A stretch of 64,000 bases of DNA from an uncultured Muribaculaceae bacterium (lineage in GTDB: Bacteria > Bacteroidota > Bacteroidia > Bacteroidales > Muribaculaceae), in assembly GCA_910585275.1 (NCBI GenBank), contig CAJUCW010000015.1, forward strand, positions 26,278-90,277, in the 5' to 3' direction. The notes under the pieces are model-generated. The model did not search any database and had not been told where the DNA came from. It saw only the letters and a list, made by a program, of their open reading frames with translations. Below are positions 9,731-17,167 of this stretch, in pieces (position 1 is the stretch's first letter; each line of letters starts with the position of its first letter). The translations under genes and the position numbers were made by a program.

Positions 9731-9789
9731 TTAAAAATTTCTTAGCGAAAAACTTTGCGCTCTCTGCGCCTACTATGCACTTTCACAAT

Positions 9790-9990
9790 TTATTGGCATC
9801 CAATACTTTTTACGAGTTGTTCCTGTAATCTTTTCAGAAATTGTTCTTGTTTGAAAATTCGTTTTCTTAGCCATTCCTTGTCTGAGACACTGACTTGTGC
9901 CGGATTGTATTCGGTTTTGTTTTTTACCATGGTATATATAATTGTGGCAAGCTTGTGAGCCGTGGCGCATATGGCAAACTTGCCTCCGCC
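9790..9990 (-). pseudogene. C-terminal fragment of an IS110-family-like transposase
   Basis: Reading the minus strand from 9990, a frame stays open for 66 codons to a TAA at 9792-9790. It gives GGGKFAICATAHKLATIIYT, then MVKNKTEYNP and a basic helix ending LVKSIGC. This matches the end of IS110/IS116/IS902 transposases (helix after the Ser active site, KxAIxATAxKLAxIIYxMxK). There is no start codon, catalytic region or terminal structure. The fragment abuts the mutS-tail remnant at 9988, so the breakpoint joins two unrelated gene ends. The family call is from a short stretch. Confidence 0.55.
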
Positions 9991-10035
9991 CTCAACATTC
10001 TCTACGACCTCCAGGGCCTCCCTACCGGCAAATAA
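9988..10035 (+). pseudogene. Second, diverged copy of the mutS 3' end
   Basis: Reads ALNILYDLQGLPTGK and TAA, matching 14 of the 15 last residues of MutS (codons from 1911, stop at 1956-1958). Most of the base differences (GCT/GCC, ATC/ATT, CAA/CAG) are synonymous, so the copy probably comes from a related functional mutS rather than from recent local duplication. It lies about 8 kb downstream of the intact gene, directly after an IS110-like fragment, with the fimbrial operon between. Confidence 0.75.
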
Positions 10036-10052
10036 AACTTGTTGCTATGGAG

Positions 10053-10104
10053 TTTGTTATAACAAATTGCATCTTATTGACGTTATACAAATGTATTACG
10101 TTTG
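10053..10104 (+). promoter_or_regulatory. Operator-like palindrome and -7 box of the RHH/YafQ operon
   Basis: TTTGTTATAACAAA (10053-10066) is a perfect 14-bp palindrome upstream of a -7 box TACGTTTG (10097-10104). The best -33 candidate, ATTG at 10076-10079, has a short 17-nt spacer. Autorepression by the downstream ribbon-helix-helix antitoxin is the likely use (inference). Confidence 0.5.
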
Positions 10105-10128
10105 CACTACAATATAATTTATAAAGCT

Positions 10129-10377
10129 ATGAATACTGTGTCGCCCGTAAGAAAGCAGACTTCCTTTAGGTTGAGTGAGGAGCTTATTTCACGCCTTCAA
10201 ATCGAAGCTAAACGCCATAACCGCAGCCTCAACAACCTTGTGGAAAGTGTGCTTATGGCTTTTGTTGCCGACCGTCCTAACAAGACGACTCTTGCTGCCA
10301 TGAAGGAAGCGGAAACGTCTGATAATCTTGAGACTATTGATTTGGGGAATTTCCGCAGTTTTATAGACTGTCTATGA
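10129..10377 (+). CDS. Ribbon-helix-helix antitoxin
   Basis: 82 residues starting at ATG 10129 just after the promoter; an upstream TTG or ATG would begin inside the promoter. The N-terminal half (VRKQTSFRLSEELISRL... RSLNNLVESVLMAFV) is an Arc/MetJ-type ribbon-helix-helix DNA-binding domain; the rest is a flexible toxin-binding tail. It overlaps the next gene by ATGA. Neutralises the YafQ-like toxin and probably represses the operon, as antitoxins of this class do. Confidence 0.85.
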   Translation: MNTVSPVRKQTSFRLSEELISRLQIEAKRHNRSLNNLVESVLMAFVADRPNKTTLAAMKEAETSDNLETIDLGNFRSFIDCL

Positions 10378-10643
10378 ATACGCTTAAACTTACGTCTCAG
10401 TTTAAGAAAGACCTTAAGCGATATAAACATAAACCGGAGGTTATCGATAAACTTGAGGAGATTCTTAACCTCCTTGCCAACAATTTACCTATTCCTACTG
10501 AAAATCGACCGCATCTATTGACGGGAAATTATAAAGGTTACATGGAATGTCACGTAGAAAACGATACCTTGCTCATCTGGTGGGATAGGGAAGCCGGAAT
10601 AATAAAGCTGGTTCGTTTCGGTACTCATTCGGAACTCTTTTGA
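10374..10643 (+). CDS. YafQ-family mRNA interferase toxin
   Basis: 89 residues, RelE/ParE fold. The start MNTLKLTSQFKKDLKRYKHK and the sequence RPHLLTGNYKGYMECHVEND...LIWWD are YafQ hallmarks, and the His/Asp residues used by YafQ for ribosome-dependent mRNA cutting can be placed: His in RPH, His in ECH, Asp in END and His in FGTHSELF. Coupled by a 4-bp overlap to its antitoxin. Its neighbours on both sides are decayed elements, so it may help keep the region in the chromosome (inference). Confidence 0.88.
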   Translation: MNTLKLTSQFKKDLKRYKHKPEVIDKLEEILNLLANNLPIPTENRPHLLTGNYKGYMECHVENDTLLIWWDREAGIIKLVRFGTHSELF

Positions 10644-10720
10644 TTCGTTGAATTTGTAACAAATAGATATGCGATAATTGATTTCGTTGAAAATCAGTTG
10701 CGAGGGACACGGAATTTCAT

Positions 10721-11050
10721 TATATTTGCAGTTGCGAAACGGGCAGTTCCGAAATGGCTGTTTCGGAACTGTGTATTTCCCAATATGAAATTATAGTGAT
10801 TATGAAGTTTTTTGATAGAACAGAGGAGATTGGAGTCTTGCGGCAAGCAAGGGAGAGGGCCGAGAAAGCGGCGCAATGATGAGGGTCTCTCACCGCTTCA
10901 GTGACTATGAAAAGCTTTTCGAAGGCCTGACCCTCGCCGACATGTAGCATCGCGATGCCATTGGCAGGGGGCCGTACGCCAATCTGCAAAGTTTGCAGAG
11001 AGTAATTATATCCAATAGTTTAACAACTTAAAGAAATAAATTTTCTTCTG
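10721..11050 (+). repeat. 330-bp cassette, copy 2
   Basis: Same length and order as copy 1 (offset 1561 bp). Here the -7 box TATATTTG (10721-10728) has a proper -33 TTG (10698-10700) 20 nt upstream. The hairpin arms have diverged: the inner 10 bp keep pairing (a G to A change in one arm is matched by C to T in the other), while the outer part has lost pairs and the loop differs. The rest is nearly identical. Confidence 0.85.
10802..10947 (+). pseudogene. Internal-deletion remnant of a DUF234-type AAA+ ATPase gene, copy 2
   Basis: Carries the same deletion junction and the same overlapping stop/start as the copy at 9241-9386, so the deletion predates the duplication. It cannot encode a working ATPase. 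The family call rests on the conserved first 25 and last 18 residues only. Confidence 0.6.
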
Positions 11051-11146
11051 TTCTCCTGTTTCTCCTGTCCTCCTGTCAAAAAATCCATCTCCTGTTTCTC
11101 CTGTGCTTCTGTCAATAAAAAGACAGGAGAACCGTAGAAACAGGAG
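11051..11146 (+). repeat. CTCCTGT-rich array 2 (short), closed by an inverted copy
   Basis: Only about two units, then an inverted copy: 11088-11113 pairs with 11122-11146 across AATAAAAA. It is followed by the same ACTTTGCGCTCTCTGCGCCT box (from 11169) as array 1. Confidence 0.85.
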
Positions 11147-11240
11147 TTTAAGAACTTTTTGACGAAAAACTTTGCGCTCTCTGCGCCTCTGCGTGTTTTT
11201 TCCCATACTCCTCCTCCGCTCAGCTTGCTATCAACTCTCG

Positions 11241-11736
11241 TAATGCCATTGGTAAGGGGGTCGCACGCCGAGCCGCAAAGTACGCAAAGAGTATTTGTTT
11301 ACATTCAATAATTTAACAACTTAAAGAACTATATTATCTCCTGTCAGAAAAATACCTCCTGTATCTCCTGTCCTCCTGTCAGAAAAATACCTCTCCTGTA
11401 TCTCCTGTCCTCCAGTCAAAAAATACCTCTCCTGTCTCTCCTGTCCTCCTGTCAGAAAAATACCTCTCCTGTCTCTCCTGTCCTCCAGTCAAAAAATACC
11501 TCTCCTGTATCTCCTGTCCTCCAGTCAAAAAATCCATCTCCTGTCTCTCCTGTCCTCCTGTCAGAAAAAAACCTCCTGTATCTCCTGTCCTCCAGTCAAA
11601 AAATACCTCTCCTGTCTCTCCTGTCCTCCTGTCAGAAAAAAACCTCCTGTTTCTCCTGTCCTCCTGTCAGAAAAATACCTCCTGTTTCTCCTGTACTTCT
11701 TTCAACGAAAAGACAGGAGAACGGGAGAAACAGGAG
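11241..11736 (+). repeat. Diverged third cassette tail and CTCCTGT-rich array 3
   Basis: 11241-11335 is a diverged copy of the last 100 bp of the cassette (ATGCCATTGGTAAGGGGGTC, GCAAAGTACGCAAAGAG, TTTAACAACTTAAAGAA). The array that follows (about 11335-11703) has about ten units of 33-37 bp, again ending in an inverted copy (about 11679-11703 with 11712-11736, loop AACGAAAA). The variation between units is mostly in the spacer (AAAAAATAC versus AGAAAAATAC) and CTCCTGT versus CTCCAGT, as expected from slippage and unequal exchange. Confidence 0.85.
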
Positions 11737-11846
11737 TTTATTTGACCGAAGTTCGCGATATCGATTGATAACGTTCTTTTGCGCCTTAAATTTTTATCCT
11801 GTAAAAAATCAGGATATATCATTCATTAAAAAAATTCTGTAAAAGA

Positions 11847-11878
11847 TTTCTGAATTAGAAATTTAATTTATAATTTTG
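11847..11878 (+). promoter_or_regulatory. Promoter of the structured RNA
   Basis: TAATTTTG at 11871-11878 with TTTC at 11847-11850 twenty nt upstream. The start should fall near 11882, just before the GC-rich structured stretch. Confidence 0.65.
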
Positions 11879-11881
11879 CGG

Positions 11882-12232
11882 ATGCAGACCACTCAGAAGC
11901 TCCGGTCCGGGGATTGAGGTGTGGGATGTGTGCCGTTGCGACGAGTCGCGGCGGAATAGACATACATAGAAAGCGTTTATCCGCGCTGATTCTTGACACT
12001 CTGAAATGTCTCGCAAACTTTCATATTCTTGTCAAGGGTTGAGCAACGGTAGATGCCCGTGGATATGTAATTATAATCGTAACCGGTTGATATTTCGTGA
12101 GGAATGTGACCGGCTACATTGGTTGCATATACAGGCGTGGGCTTCTGCGTTGCCGTCCGACAAGAATAGGGCAATGCGAGAAGCCTCAAGCAGTAGGACG
12201 GTAACAGATACAGACTCCTACGCTTTTTTTAT
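11882..12232 (+). ncRNA. Putative structured RNA of about 350 nt with hairpins, a pseudoknot and a 3' terminator; family not recognised
   Basis: Supported by a promoter, a terminator and many helices: CCGTTGCGA with TCGCGGCGG (11933-11941, 11946-11954); CTTGACA with TGTCAAG (11992-11998, 12030-12036) enclosing a TGAAA/TTTCA stem; a 13-bp hairpin 12083-12113 with one bulge and a GTGA (GNRA) tetraloop; a 15-bp hairpin 12140-12154/12170-12185; a pseudoknot CCGTCC (12153-12158) with GGACGG (12196-12201); and a terminator stem GTAGGA/TCCTAC. Two weak ORFs cross the same stretch on opposite strands, but neither has a start or codon pattern to match. It is not recognisably tmRNA, 6S or RNase P RNA. 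It may be a free RNA or a leader that controls the downstream genes from 12282. Confidence 0.65.
12193..12230 (+). terminator. Intrinsic terminator at the end of the structured RNA
   Basis: GTAGGA (12193-12198) pairs with TCCTAC (12216-12221), extendable by two G-C pairs around a bulged A, then seven T (12224-12230). Its left arm shares GGA with the pseudoknot partner, so the two structures exclude each other. Confidence 0.65.
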
Positions 12233-12281
12233 ATACTAACCTAACGCCAACGAGGGGAGGACCGCGGCTTTTTGACAATAT

Positions 12282-12533
12282 ATGTGTAACAATCTCCGAA
12301 AAGTAACATATTGTTTAGGACAGTGTGGGTTTATCCCGGATGCCGCGCAAGAAGAGCGCATCGAGATGGAAGAGTTTTCTAAAGAGCGTAAGGGATATTT
12401 CCATCGATGGGTAGATGATGTTGATACGAGCAAAGACATTCCATTCATTAAGACTGTGGCACTCATAGAGGATGAGGAAAGCGGGGAGGTAATTATGGTT
12501 GAGTATTATAATTTGAAATTTATGAAAGATTGA
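12282..12533 (+). CDS. Small acidic hypothetical protein
   Basis: 83 residues from ATG 12282, or 55 from ATG 12366, which starts at MEEFSKERKGYFHRW and looks more like a compact domain. No family recognised. The body is charged and ends in EVIMVEYYNLKFMKD, a pattern of two short beta strands. It is the first gene after the structured RNA terminator and lies 2 bp before the HEPN-like gene, so it is probably the head of that operon. Confidence 0.6.
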   Translation: MCNNLRKVTYCLGQCGFIPDAAQEERIEMEEFSKERKGYFHRWVDDVDTSKDIPFIKTVALIEDEESGEVIMVEYYNLKFMKD

Positions 12534-12535
12534 TT

Positions 12536-12973
12536 ATGAATCTTGAACTTCCAATTACGGAAAGTAGTATCCCTCAAGATGGTCTCAGATTCTTTCATGG
12601 TCTTTCCAATTGGGTTGAGCAATCCAAAGTATCCAGACCACATCTTATAGGATGGAAAAAAGGTCAGAAGCAACTTGTTAAGCTGAAATGTATTAAACCA
12701 AGACAAAAAGAATCATTTGTTGCGCCGTCTGTTGTGCCGGACAACTCAATATATGTTCCGATTTCCAGTTGTGGTATGTTTGTAATAAAAAACCTCAGAC
12801 ATGCATTTTGCCATAATGACCTTACCTATGATGAAACGACTAAGCAGTATGAAGTCAAAGAGACTGGGCAAGTAAAAATCGCCGGAAGATTCTCTCTTGA
12901 CGCTATTAAGGATTTCGTTTCAGTGTATCTTCAATCGGCAAATAATAACAATAACTCAATAAAATCAAAATGA
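12536..12973 (+). CDS. HEPN-like small protein (RHxxxH motif)
   Basis: 145 residues from ATG 12536, 2 bp after the previous stop. The sequence MFVIKNLRHAFCHNDLTYDE contains R-H-x3-H, the catalytic signature of HEPN ribonucleases, in the usual helix context followed by a loop and two strands (QYEVKETGQVKIAG) and a final helix (SLDAIKDFVSVYL), as in the pEK499_p136-type HEPN family. It ends in an Asn/Ser-rich tail. Its stop overlaps the start of the BspA-like gene by ATGA, so a predicted cytoplasmic RNase is coupled to an exported protein. Family call is by motif. Confidence 0.55.
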   Translation: MNLELPITESSIPQDGLRFFHGLSNWVEQSKVSRPHLIGWKKGQKQLVKLKCIKPRQKESFVAPSVVPDNSIYVPISSCGMFVIKNLRHAFCHNDLTYDETTKQYEVKETGQVKIAGRFSLDAIKDFVSVYLQSANNNNNSIKSK

Positions 12974-14631
12974 AACAGAACTTTACAAAATTTGGAATGT
13001 TGATGGCGATGCTGTTGGCATTCCTCCCCGCATCGGCTTACGACTTCGAAGTCGATGGAATCTACTATGAGGTGGTGTCTCTCTCCGACCTCACATGTAA
13101 GGTTGTTGCCGGAGACAACAAATATGAAGGGGAGGTTGTGATTCCGGCAGAGGTGATATACAACAATCGAATCTTGAAAGTGATTGAAATCGGTGAGAAT
13201 GCATTTTCCAGATGCAGTTTGTTAACATTGGTTACAATACCTGAATCAGTGTCGGAAATCGGCAGGGGTGCATTTTCCAAATGCAGGTCTTTGACATCTA
13301 TCAAAATTCCGGATTCAGTTACTAAAATTGGTAGTTCTGCTTTTGCTGATTGTAGTACATTGACTTCGATTTCAATACCGGAGTCTGTCACGGAAATCGG
13401 AAGAAATTTCGTAAGTGAAGGAGTATTTGAGAATTGTAGTTCGCTGACTTCAATTACGATAGATGCCTCCGTCAATGAAATTGACAAATATATGTTTTCC
13501 GGATGTTACGCTATAAGTTCTATTTCAATAGGTAATTCGGTAAGGAAAATAGGCGAATCTGCTTTTGAGAATCGTGAAGCGCTTACTTCGGTCATGATAG
13601 GAACCTCCGTGACGGAAATTGGGAAGTCTGCATTTGAGGGGTGCAGTTCGTTGTCCTCTGTAACAATCCCGGAGTTGGTGATTGCCATCGGGGAGGTTGC
13701 ATTTAGAGGATGTCGTTCGTTGACATCTATTACGATACCAGATTTAGTGACAGAAATCGGGTTTGGTGCATTTTCCCAATGCATATCGTTGACTTCGGTT
13801 AAATTAGGCAATTCAGTAACGAAGATAGCTGGATCTGCATTTGAGAATTGCAGTTCGCTTGTTTCGATTATTATGCCAAATACAACAACAAATATAGGGT
13901 ATAACGTATTTTGTAATTGTACGGCCTTAAAAAACATTACACTAAGCGAAAAACTTAAAGGAATTCCACGTGGTTCATTTACGAATTGCATGTCGATTTC
14001 AGCTTTAACTATCCCGGGAAGCATCAGTAGAATTGAAGAATACAACCAATACTACGCCAACGGCATACAGAGGGAATATTATACATTCAAAGGATGTGAG
14101 AAGTTAAAGGAAATTTTGTTCAAGTACGGAAAAGAAACTCTTGACACTGGTTACTCCAGTTCTAATATCGGATTTATTAATAGTTGGGGATCGTGGACTA
14201 AAAGGCTTGAAAAGGTATTTATTGACAGGGTTCTGACATCTCCGTTGCCTATGCCAAATGTGAAAGATTTAACTGTCGGCGAACATTTGATAACGCTACA
14301 GATTTCTAATTGTGACAACCTTGAAAACATTGTTAGTTATGCTATGATTCCACCTGCCGTTCCATCGGGATTCACCAATAGTCAGTATATGAATATAATC
14401 GTGAAAGTCCCAAACGAGGCATTGGTGGCTTATCAGAAGGATTCGGTATGGGGGGGCTTTTGGAATCTTCAGGGCTTTGACGCTTCGAAAGTCGAGGATA
14501 TAGAAATAGATTCTGTAGATAAAACTGTGGTAGGCCGTTATGACCTCAATGGCAGGGCTGTCAATGAAGACTATAAGGGCATTGCCATCGTTCGTTTCTC
14601 CGACGGCTCGACAATGAAAGTGGTTTTATAA
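12970..14631 (+). CDS. BspA-like leucine-rich repeat surface protein 1
   Basis: 553 residues. Signal peptide about 1-23 (LLAFLPASA). From about residue 70 come some 13 BspA/LRR_5-type repeats of about 23 residues with consensus LTSITIPxSVTEIGxxAFxxCxS. Then a non-repeat region and the C-terminal motif VGRYDLNGRAVNEDYKGIAI / VRFSDGSTMKVVL. That tail is shared with the second copy at 15365 and resembles a short type IX secretion signal (YDLxGR, then G-x-x-I-V-R), fitting porW/porX nearby. BspA-like proteins bind host matrix or other bacteria; the function here is inferred. The DNA is AT-rich compared with the core genes around it. Confidence 0.85.
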   Translation: MKQNFTKFGMLMAMLLAFLPASAYDFEVDGIYYEVVSLSDLTCKVVAGDNKYEGEVVIPAEVIYNNRILKVIEIGENAFSRCSLLTLVTIPESVSEIGRGAFSKCRSLTSIKIPDSVTKIGSSAFADCSTLTSISIPESVTEIGRNFVSEGVFENCSSLTSITIDASVNEIDKYMFSGCYAISSISIGNSVRKIGESAFENREALTSVMIGTSVTEIGKSAFEGCSSLSSVTIPELVIAIGEVAFRGCRSLTSITIPDLVTEIGFGAFSQCISLTSVKLGNSVTKIAGSAFENCSSLVSIIMPNTTTNIGYNVFCNCTALKNITLSEKLKGIPRGSFTNCMSISALTIPGSISRIEEYNQYYANGIQREYYTFKGCEKLKEILFKYGKETLDTGYSSSNIGFINSWGSWTKRLEKVFIDRVLTSPLPMPNVKDLTVGEHLITLQISNCDNLENIVSYAMIPPAVPSGFTNSQYMNIIVKVPNEALVAYQKDSVWGGFWNLQGFDASKVEDIEIDSVDKTVVGRYDLNGRAVNEDYKGIAIVRFSDGSTMKVVL

Positions 14632-14706
14632 TTAAAAACAGAATGATTAGGGATGCTTCTTCATTTCCCTGCATTGCATATTTTTAACTTAATAAATTTC
14701 TTCAAA

Positions 14707-15198
14707 ATGGTAGCGCGAATTACCCCTTCAAAAGATGATTTTCTTATTAATAAAGATCTTGAGTCTTTTGACGAAGAACTCAGGTTTTTCCATAAAATTC
14801 TGGTACTTTGGGAAAGATATGGATATGCGTTGGTTACAACTCGGTTTGATGATAGAAGCATATCTGCATTTCTGAAAAATAGAAATATTTCTTCTCCGCA
14901 TGATACTAAAAATAAAAAAATAGTTATCGAGGACTGCAAAAATGATTTTATTCAATTTAAGGGTTCTGGAAATGTTGGAAGAAGATTGGTGAAATTTATT
15001 AGAAACAGTTATGCCCATAATATTATGGAACGAACTGAAAGTGAATCTTCAATTGGCTATCTACATTTACAAACTTGGGGTGTCTCAAGACGGGTAAATG
15101 ATGGTAAGCCGTATTGTAAATTCGACCTTTGCCTTAAATTTGAGGATTTAAGAGATTTGATGGAAATAATTCTCAAAAAGTATTGGGGCAAGATGTAG
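14707..15198 (+). CDS. HEPN-like small protein (RNxxxH motif)
   Basis: 163 residues from ATG 14707, preferred over ATG 14653, which would add a hydrophobic leader not seen in such proteins. KFIRNSYAHNIMERTESESS contains R-N-x3-H, a canonical HEPN RNase motif, placed in a helix after a long alpha-helical first half (SFDEELRFFHKILVLWERYG). It lies 75 bp downstream of the first LRR gene and 166 bp before the second. Not closely similar to the HEPN-like protein at 12536 outside the motif. Very AT-rich. RNase activity is untested inference. Confidence 0.55.
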   Translation: MVARITPSKDDFLINKDLESFDEELRFFHKILVLWERYGYALVTTRFDDRSISAFLKNRNISSPHDTKNKKIVIEDCKNDFIQFKGSGNVGRRLVKFIRNSYAHNIMERTESESSIGYLHLQTWGVSRRVNDGKPYCKFDLCLKFEDLRDLMEIILKKYWGKM

Positions 15199-15364
15199 TT
15201 ATCTGTAATCAGCATATTGAAAACTCTTTTTGGTATAAATATTTATTTCGAAATATTGGACTAATATTTGGCCGAAAAAGTATGATAATAACAGTAGAAA
15301 ATTAATTGGTCATCTTCAATGATGCCGAAAAAGGAAATAAAGAATCTATAAATATTATTACCAC

Positions 15365-16876
15365 ATGAAAAAAAAGATTAAACTTGGAATGTTGGTGGCG
15401 ATGCTTTTGACATTCCTCCAGATGTCAGCTTTCGACTTTGGGGTCGATGGAATTTACTACGAGGTAATATCAACTGCAAATCTTACCTGTAGAGTAGTAG
15501 CCGGAAACAATAAATATAAAGGAGATATTGTAATCCCGGCAGAGGTAACGTACAAAAATCGAACGTTGAAAGTGACGGAAATCGAAGGTGGAAAACGTGA
15601 TGGAGCATTTTTACAATGCAGTTCATTAACCTCGATTACGATACCGGATGGGGTTACGAAAATAGGCGAATATGCGTTTTACGATTGTAGCTCGTTGAAC
15701 TCAGTTGCTACGGGAAATACATTGACGGAAATTGGGGTGTCTGCATTTGAGGGATGTAGCTCGTTGACATCTGTGTCGATAGGGAATTCGATAACAACTA
15801 TAGGAAAGTATGCATTTAAGGACTGTACATCCTTGACATCGTTTACGATACCGGATTCGATGACATCCATTGAATATGGTGCATTTTCTCATTGTAGTTC
15901 GTTGACATCGATCATTATACCGGATGGAGTTACGAAAATGGGTCAAAGTGTGTTTGAGTATTGCCGTTCATTGACATCTGTTACGATAGGGAATTCGATA
16001 ACAGAAATTAGAGGGCATACATTTGCTAATTGTAGCTCATTAACTTCGGTTACGATACCGTATGGGGTTACGAAAATAGAGAGATATGCGTTTTACAATT
16101 GTAGTTCGTTGACCTCAGTAAGGATGCCGGATTCGGTGACAGAACTCAACTACCTTGCATTTTTCAAATGCAGTGCTTTGGAAGATATCACTTTAAGTGA
16201 AAACCTTACAAAAATTGAGTACGGAATGTTCAATGGTTGCAAGTCCCTTTCTTCTCTTTCAATCCCGGGGAATGTGACGGAAATTGAACAAAATTTTGGA
16301 AATGCTGAATATTGGGATACATTTGGTGGGTGTGAATCGTTAAAAGAGATTTCTTTCATGCATGGAGAATCAATGCTTTTCACCGGATGCTATCCCTCCG
16401 GGTCATCCGATGTGTATCATAGTTGTGAATGGAAATCGTGGACAGAGAACCTTGAAAAAGTATTTATTGACAGAGAATTTAGGTTTGATTTACCGGTGCC
16501 AAATGCAAAAGAATTAATTCTTGGCGAACATGTAACAAAGTTACAAATCTCCAAGAGATATAACCTTGAAAGCATTGTCAGCTATGCAATGACTCCCCCA
16601 ACCGTTTCAAAAAGTTTTACAAATGCCCAGTATATAAATCTTGTCGTGAAGGTTCCAAACGAGGCATTGGAAGCTTATCAGAAAGATACTGTATGGGGAA
16701 ATTTCTGGAATCTTCAGGGATTTGACACCTCGGGAGTTGATGATGTAGAAATAGATTCTGTTGATAAAACTGTGGTAGGCCGTTATGACCTCAATGGCAG
16801 ACCCGTAAATGAGGATTACAAGGGCATAACCATCGTCCGCTTCTCCGACGGCTCCACAAAGAAGGTGGTTTTGTAG
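15365..16876 (+). CDS. BspA-like leucine-rich repeat surface protein 2
   Basis: 503 residues, a paralogue of the protein at 12970: same signal peptide style (MKKKIKLGMLVAMLLTFLQM), same lead-in (DGIYYEVIST), about 11 LRR_5 repeats (LTSVTIPxGVTKIGxYAFxxCSS) and the same C-terminal YDLNGRPVNEDYKGI tail. The repeat number differs from copy 1, as expected when repeats expand and contract. It has no HEPN gene after it and is followed by a strong terminator. Likely exported and surface-bound. Confidence 0.87.
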   Translation: MKKKIKLGMLVAMLLTFLQMSAFDFGVDGIYYEVISTANLTCRVVAGNNKYKGDIVIPAEVTYKNRTLKVTEIEGGKRDGAFLQCSSLTSITIPDGVTKIGEYAFYDCSSLNSVATGNTLTEIGVSAFEGCSSLTSVSIGNSITTIGKYAFKDCTSLTSFTIPDSMTSIEYGAFSHCSSLTSIIIPDGVTKMGQSVFEYCRSLTSVTIGNSITEIRGHTFANCSSLTSVTIPYGVTKIERYAFYNCSSLTSVRMPDSVTELNYLAFFKCSALEDITLSENLTKIEYGMFNGCKSLSSLSIPGNVTEIEQNFGNAEYWDTFGGCESLKEISFMHGESMLFTGCYPSGSSDVYHSCEWKSWTENLEKVFIDREFRFDLPVPNAKELILGEHVTKLQISKRYNLESIVSYAMTPPTVSKSFTNAQYINLVVKVPNEALEAYQKDTVWGNFWNLQGFDTSGVDDVEIDSVDKTVVGRYDLNGRPVNEDYKGITIVRFSDGSTKKVVL

Positions 16877-16939
16877 AAACCGCGCTTACCAAGGGTCGGG
16901 TTATAGACCCACCGAGATAAGGTAAATTACGATGTCTCA

Positions 16940-16975
16940 GGAGAGTGGCTTGCAAAGGTCACTCTCCGTTTTTTT
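16940..16975 (+). terminator. Terminator after the second LRR gene
   Basis: GGAGAGTG (16940-16947) pairs with CACTCTCC (16960-16967), followed by seven T (16969-16975). Confidence 0.85.
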
Positions 16976-17092
16976 ATCTTGACTGCTTAGAGGTTTATAT
17001 TTGTCGTGTTGGAGAGATATAAATTCAAGTCTGTATAATTTCTGAATGTAGGAATGCGCCTTCGGTAGATGGTGTTTGAGAATCAAATCGTT

Positions 17093-17122
17093 AATCAAAC
17101 ATGCCGGAGGCATGTCCCTACA
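17093..17122 (+). repeat. 30-bp direct repeat, left copy (flanks the three-gene TA module)
   Basis: Identical over 30 bp to 18138-18167. It holds the short palindrome ATGCCGGAGGCAT and ends in GTCCCTACA. The rest of 16976-17167 holds nothing else I recognise. Confidence 0.8.
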
Positions 17123-17167
17123 ATATAAAAGGGTGGCCTCCGGCGTATGGGTATGTATTATACGCGT

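Noticed and set aside
9485..11740. CRISPR array
   Set aside because: The repeats are back to back with only short A-rich joints of similar sequence; there are no unique spacers and no cas genes.
11882..12232. tmRNA, because of the stretch CGCTGATTCTTGACA, which resembles GGGGCTGATTCTGGATTCG
   Set aside because: No T arm, CCA end or tag peptide reading frame, and the helices do not follow the tmRNA layout.
11977..12239. Two ORFs of 70-77 codons on opposite strands
   Set aside because: They overlap the structured RNA, lack a fitting start context and have no recognisable domain; base pairing explains the sequence better.
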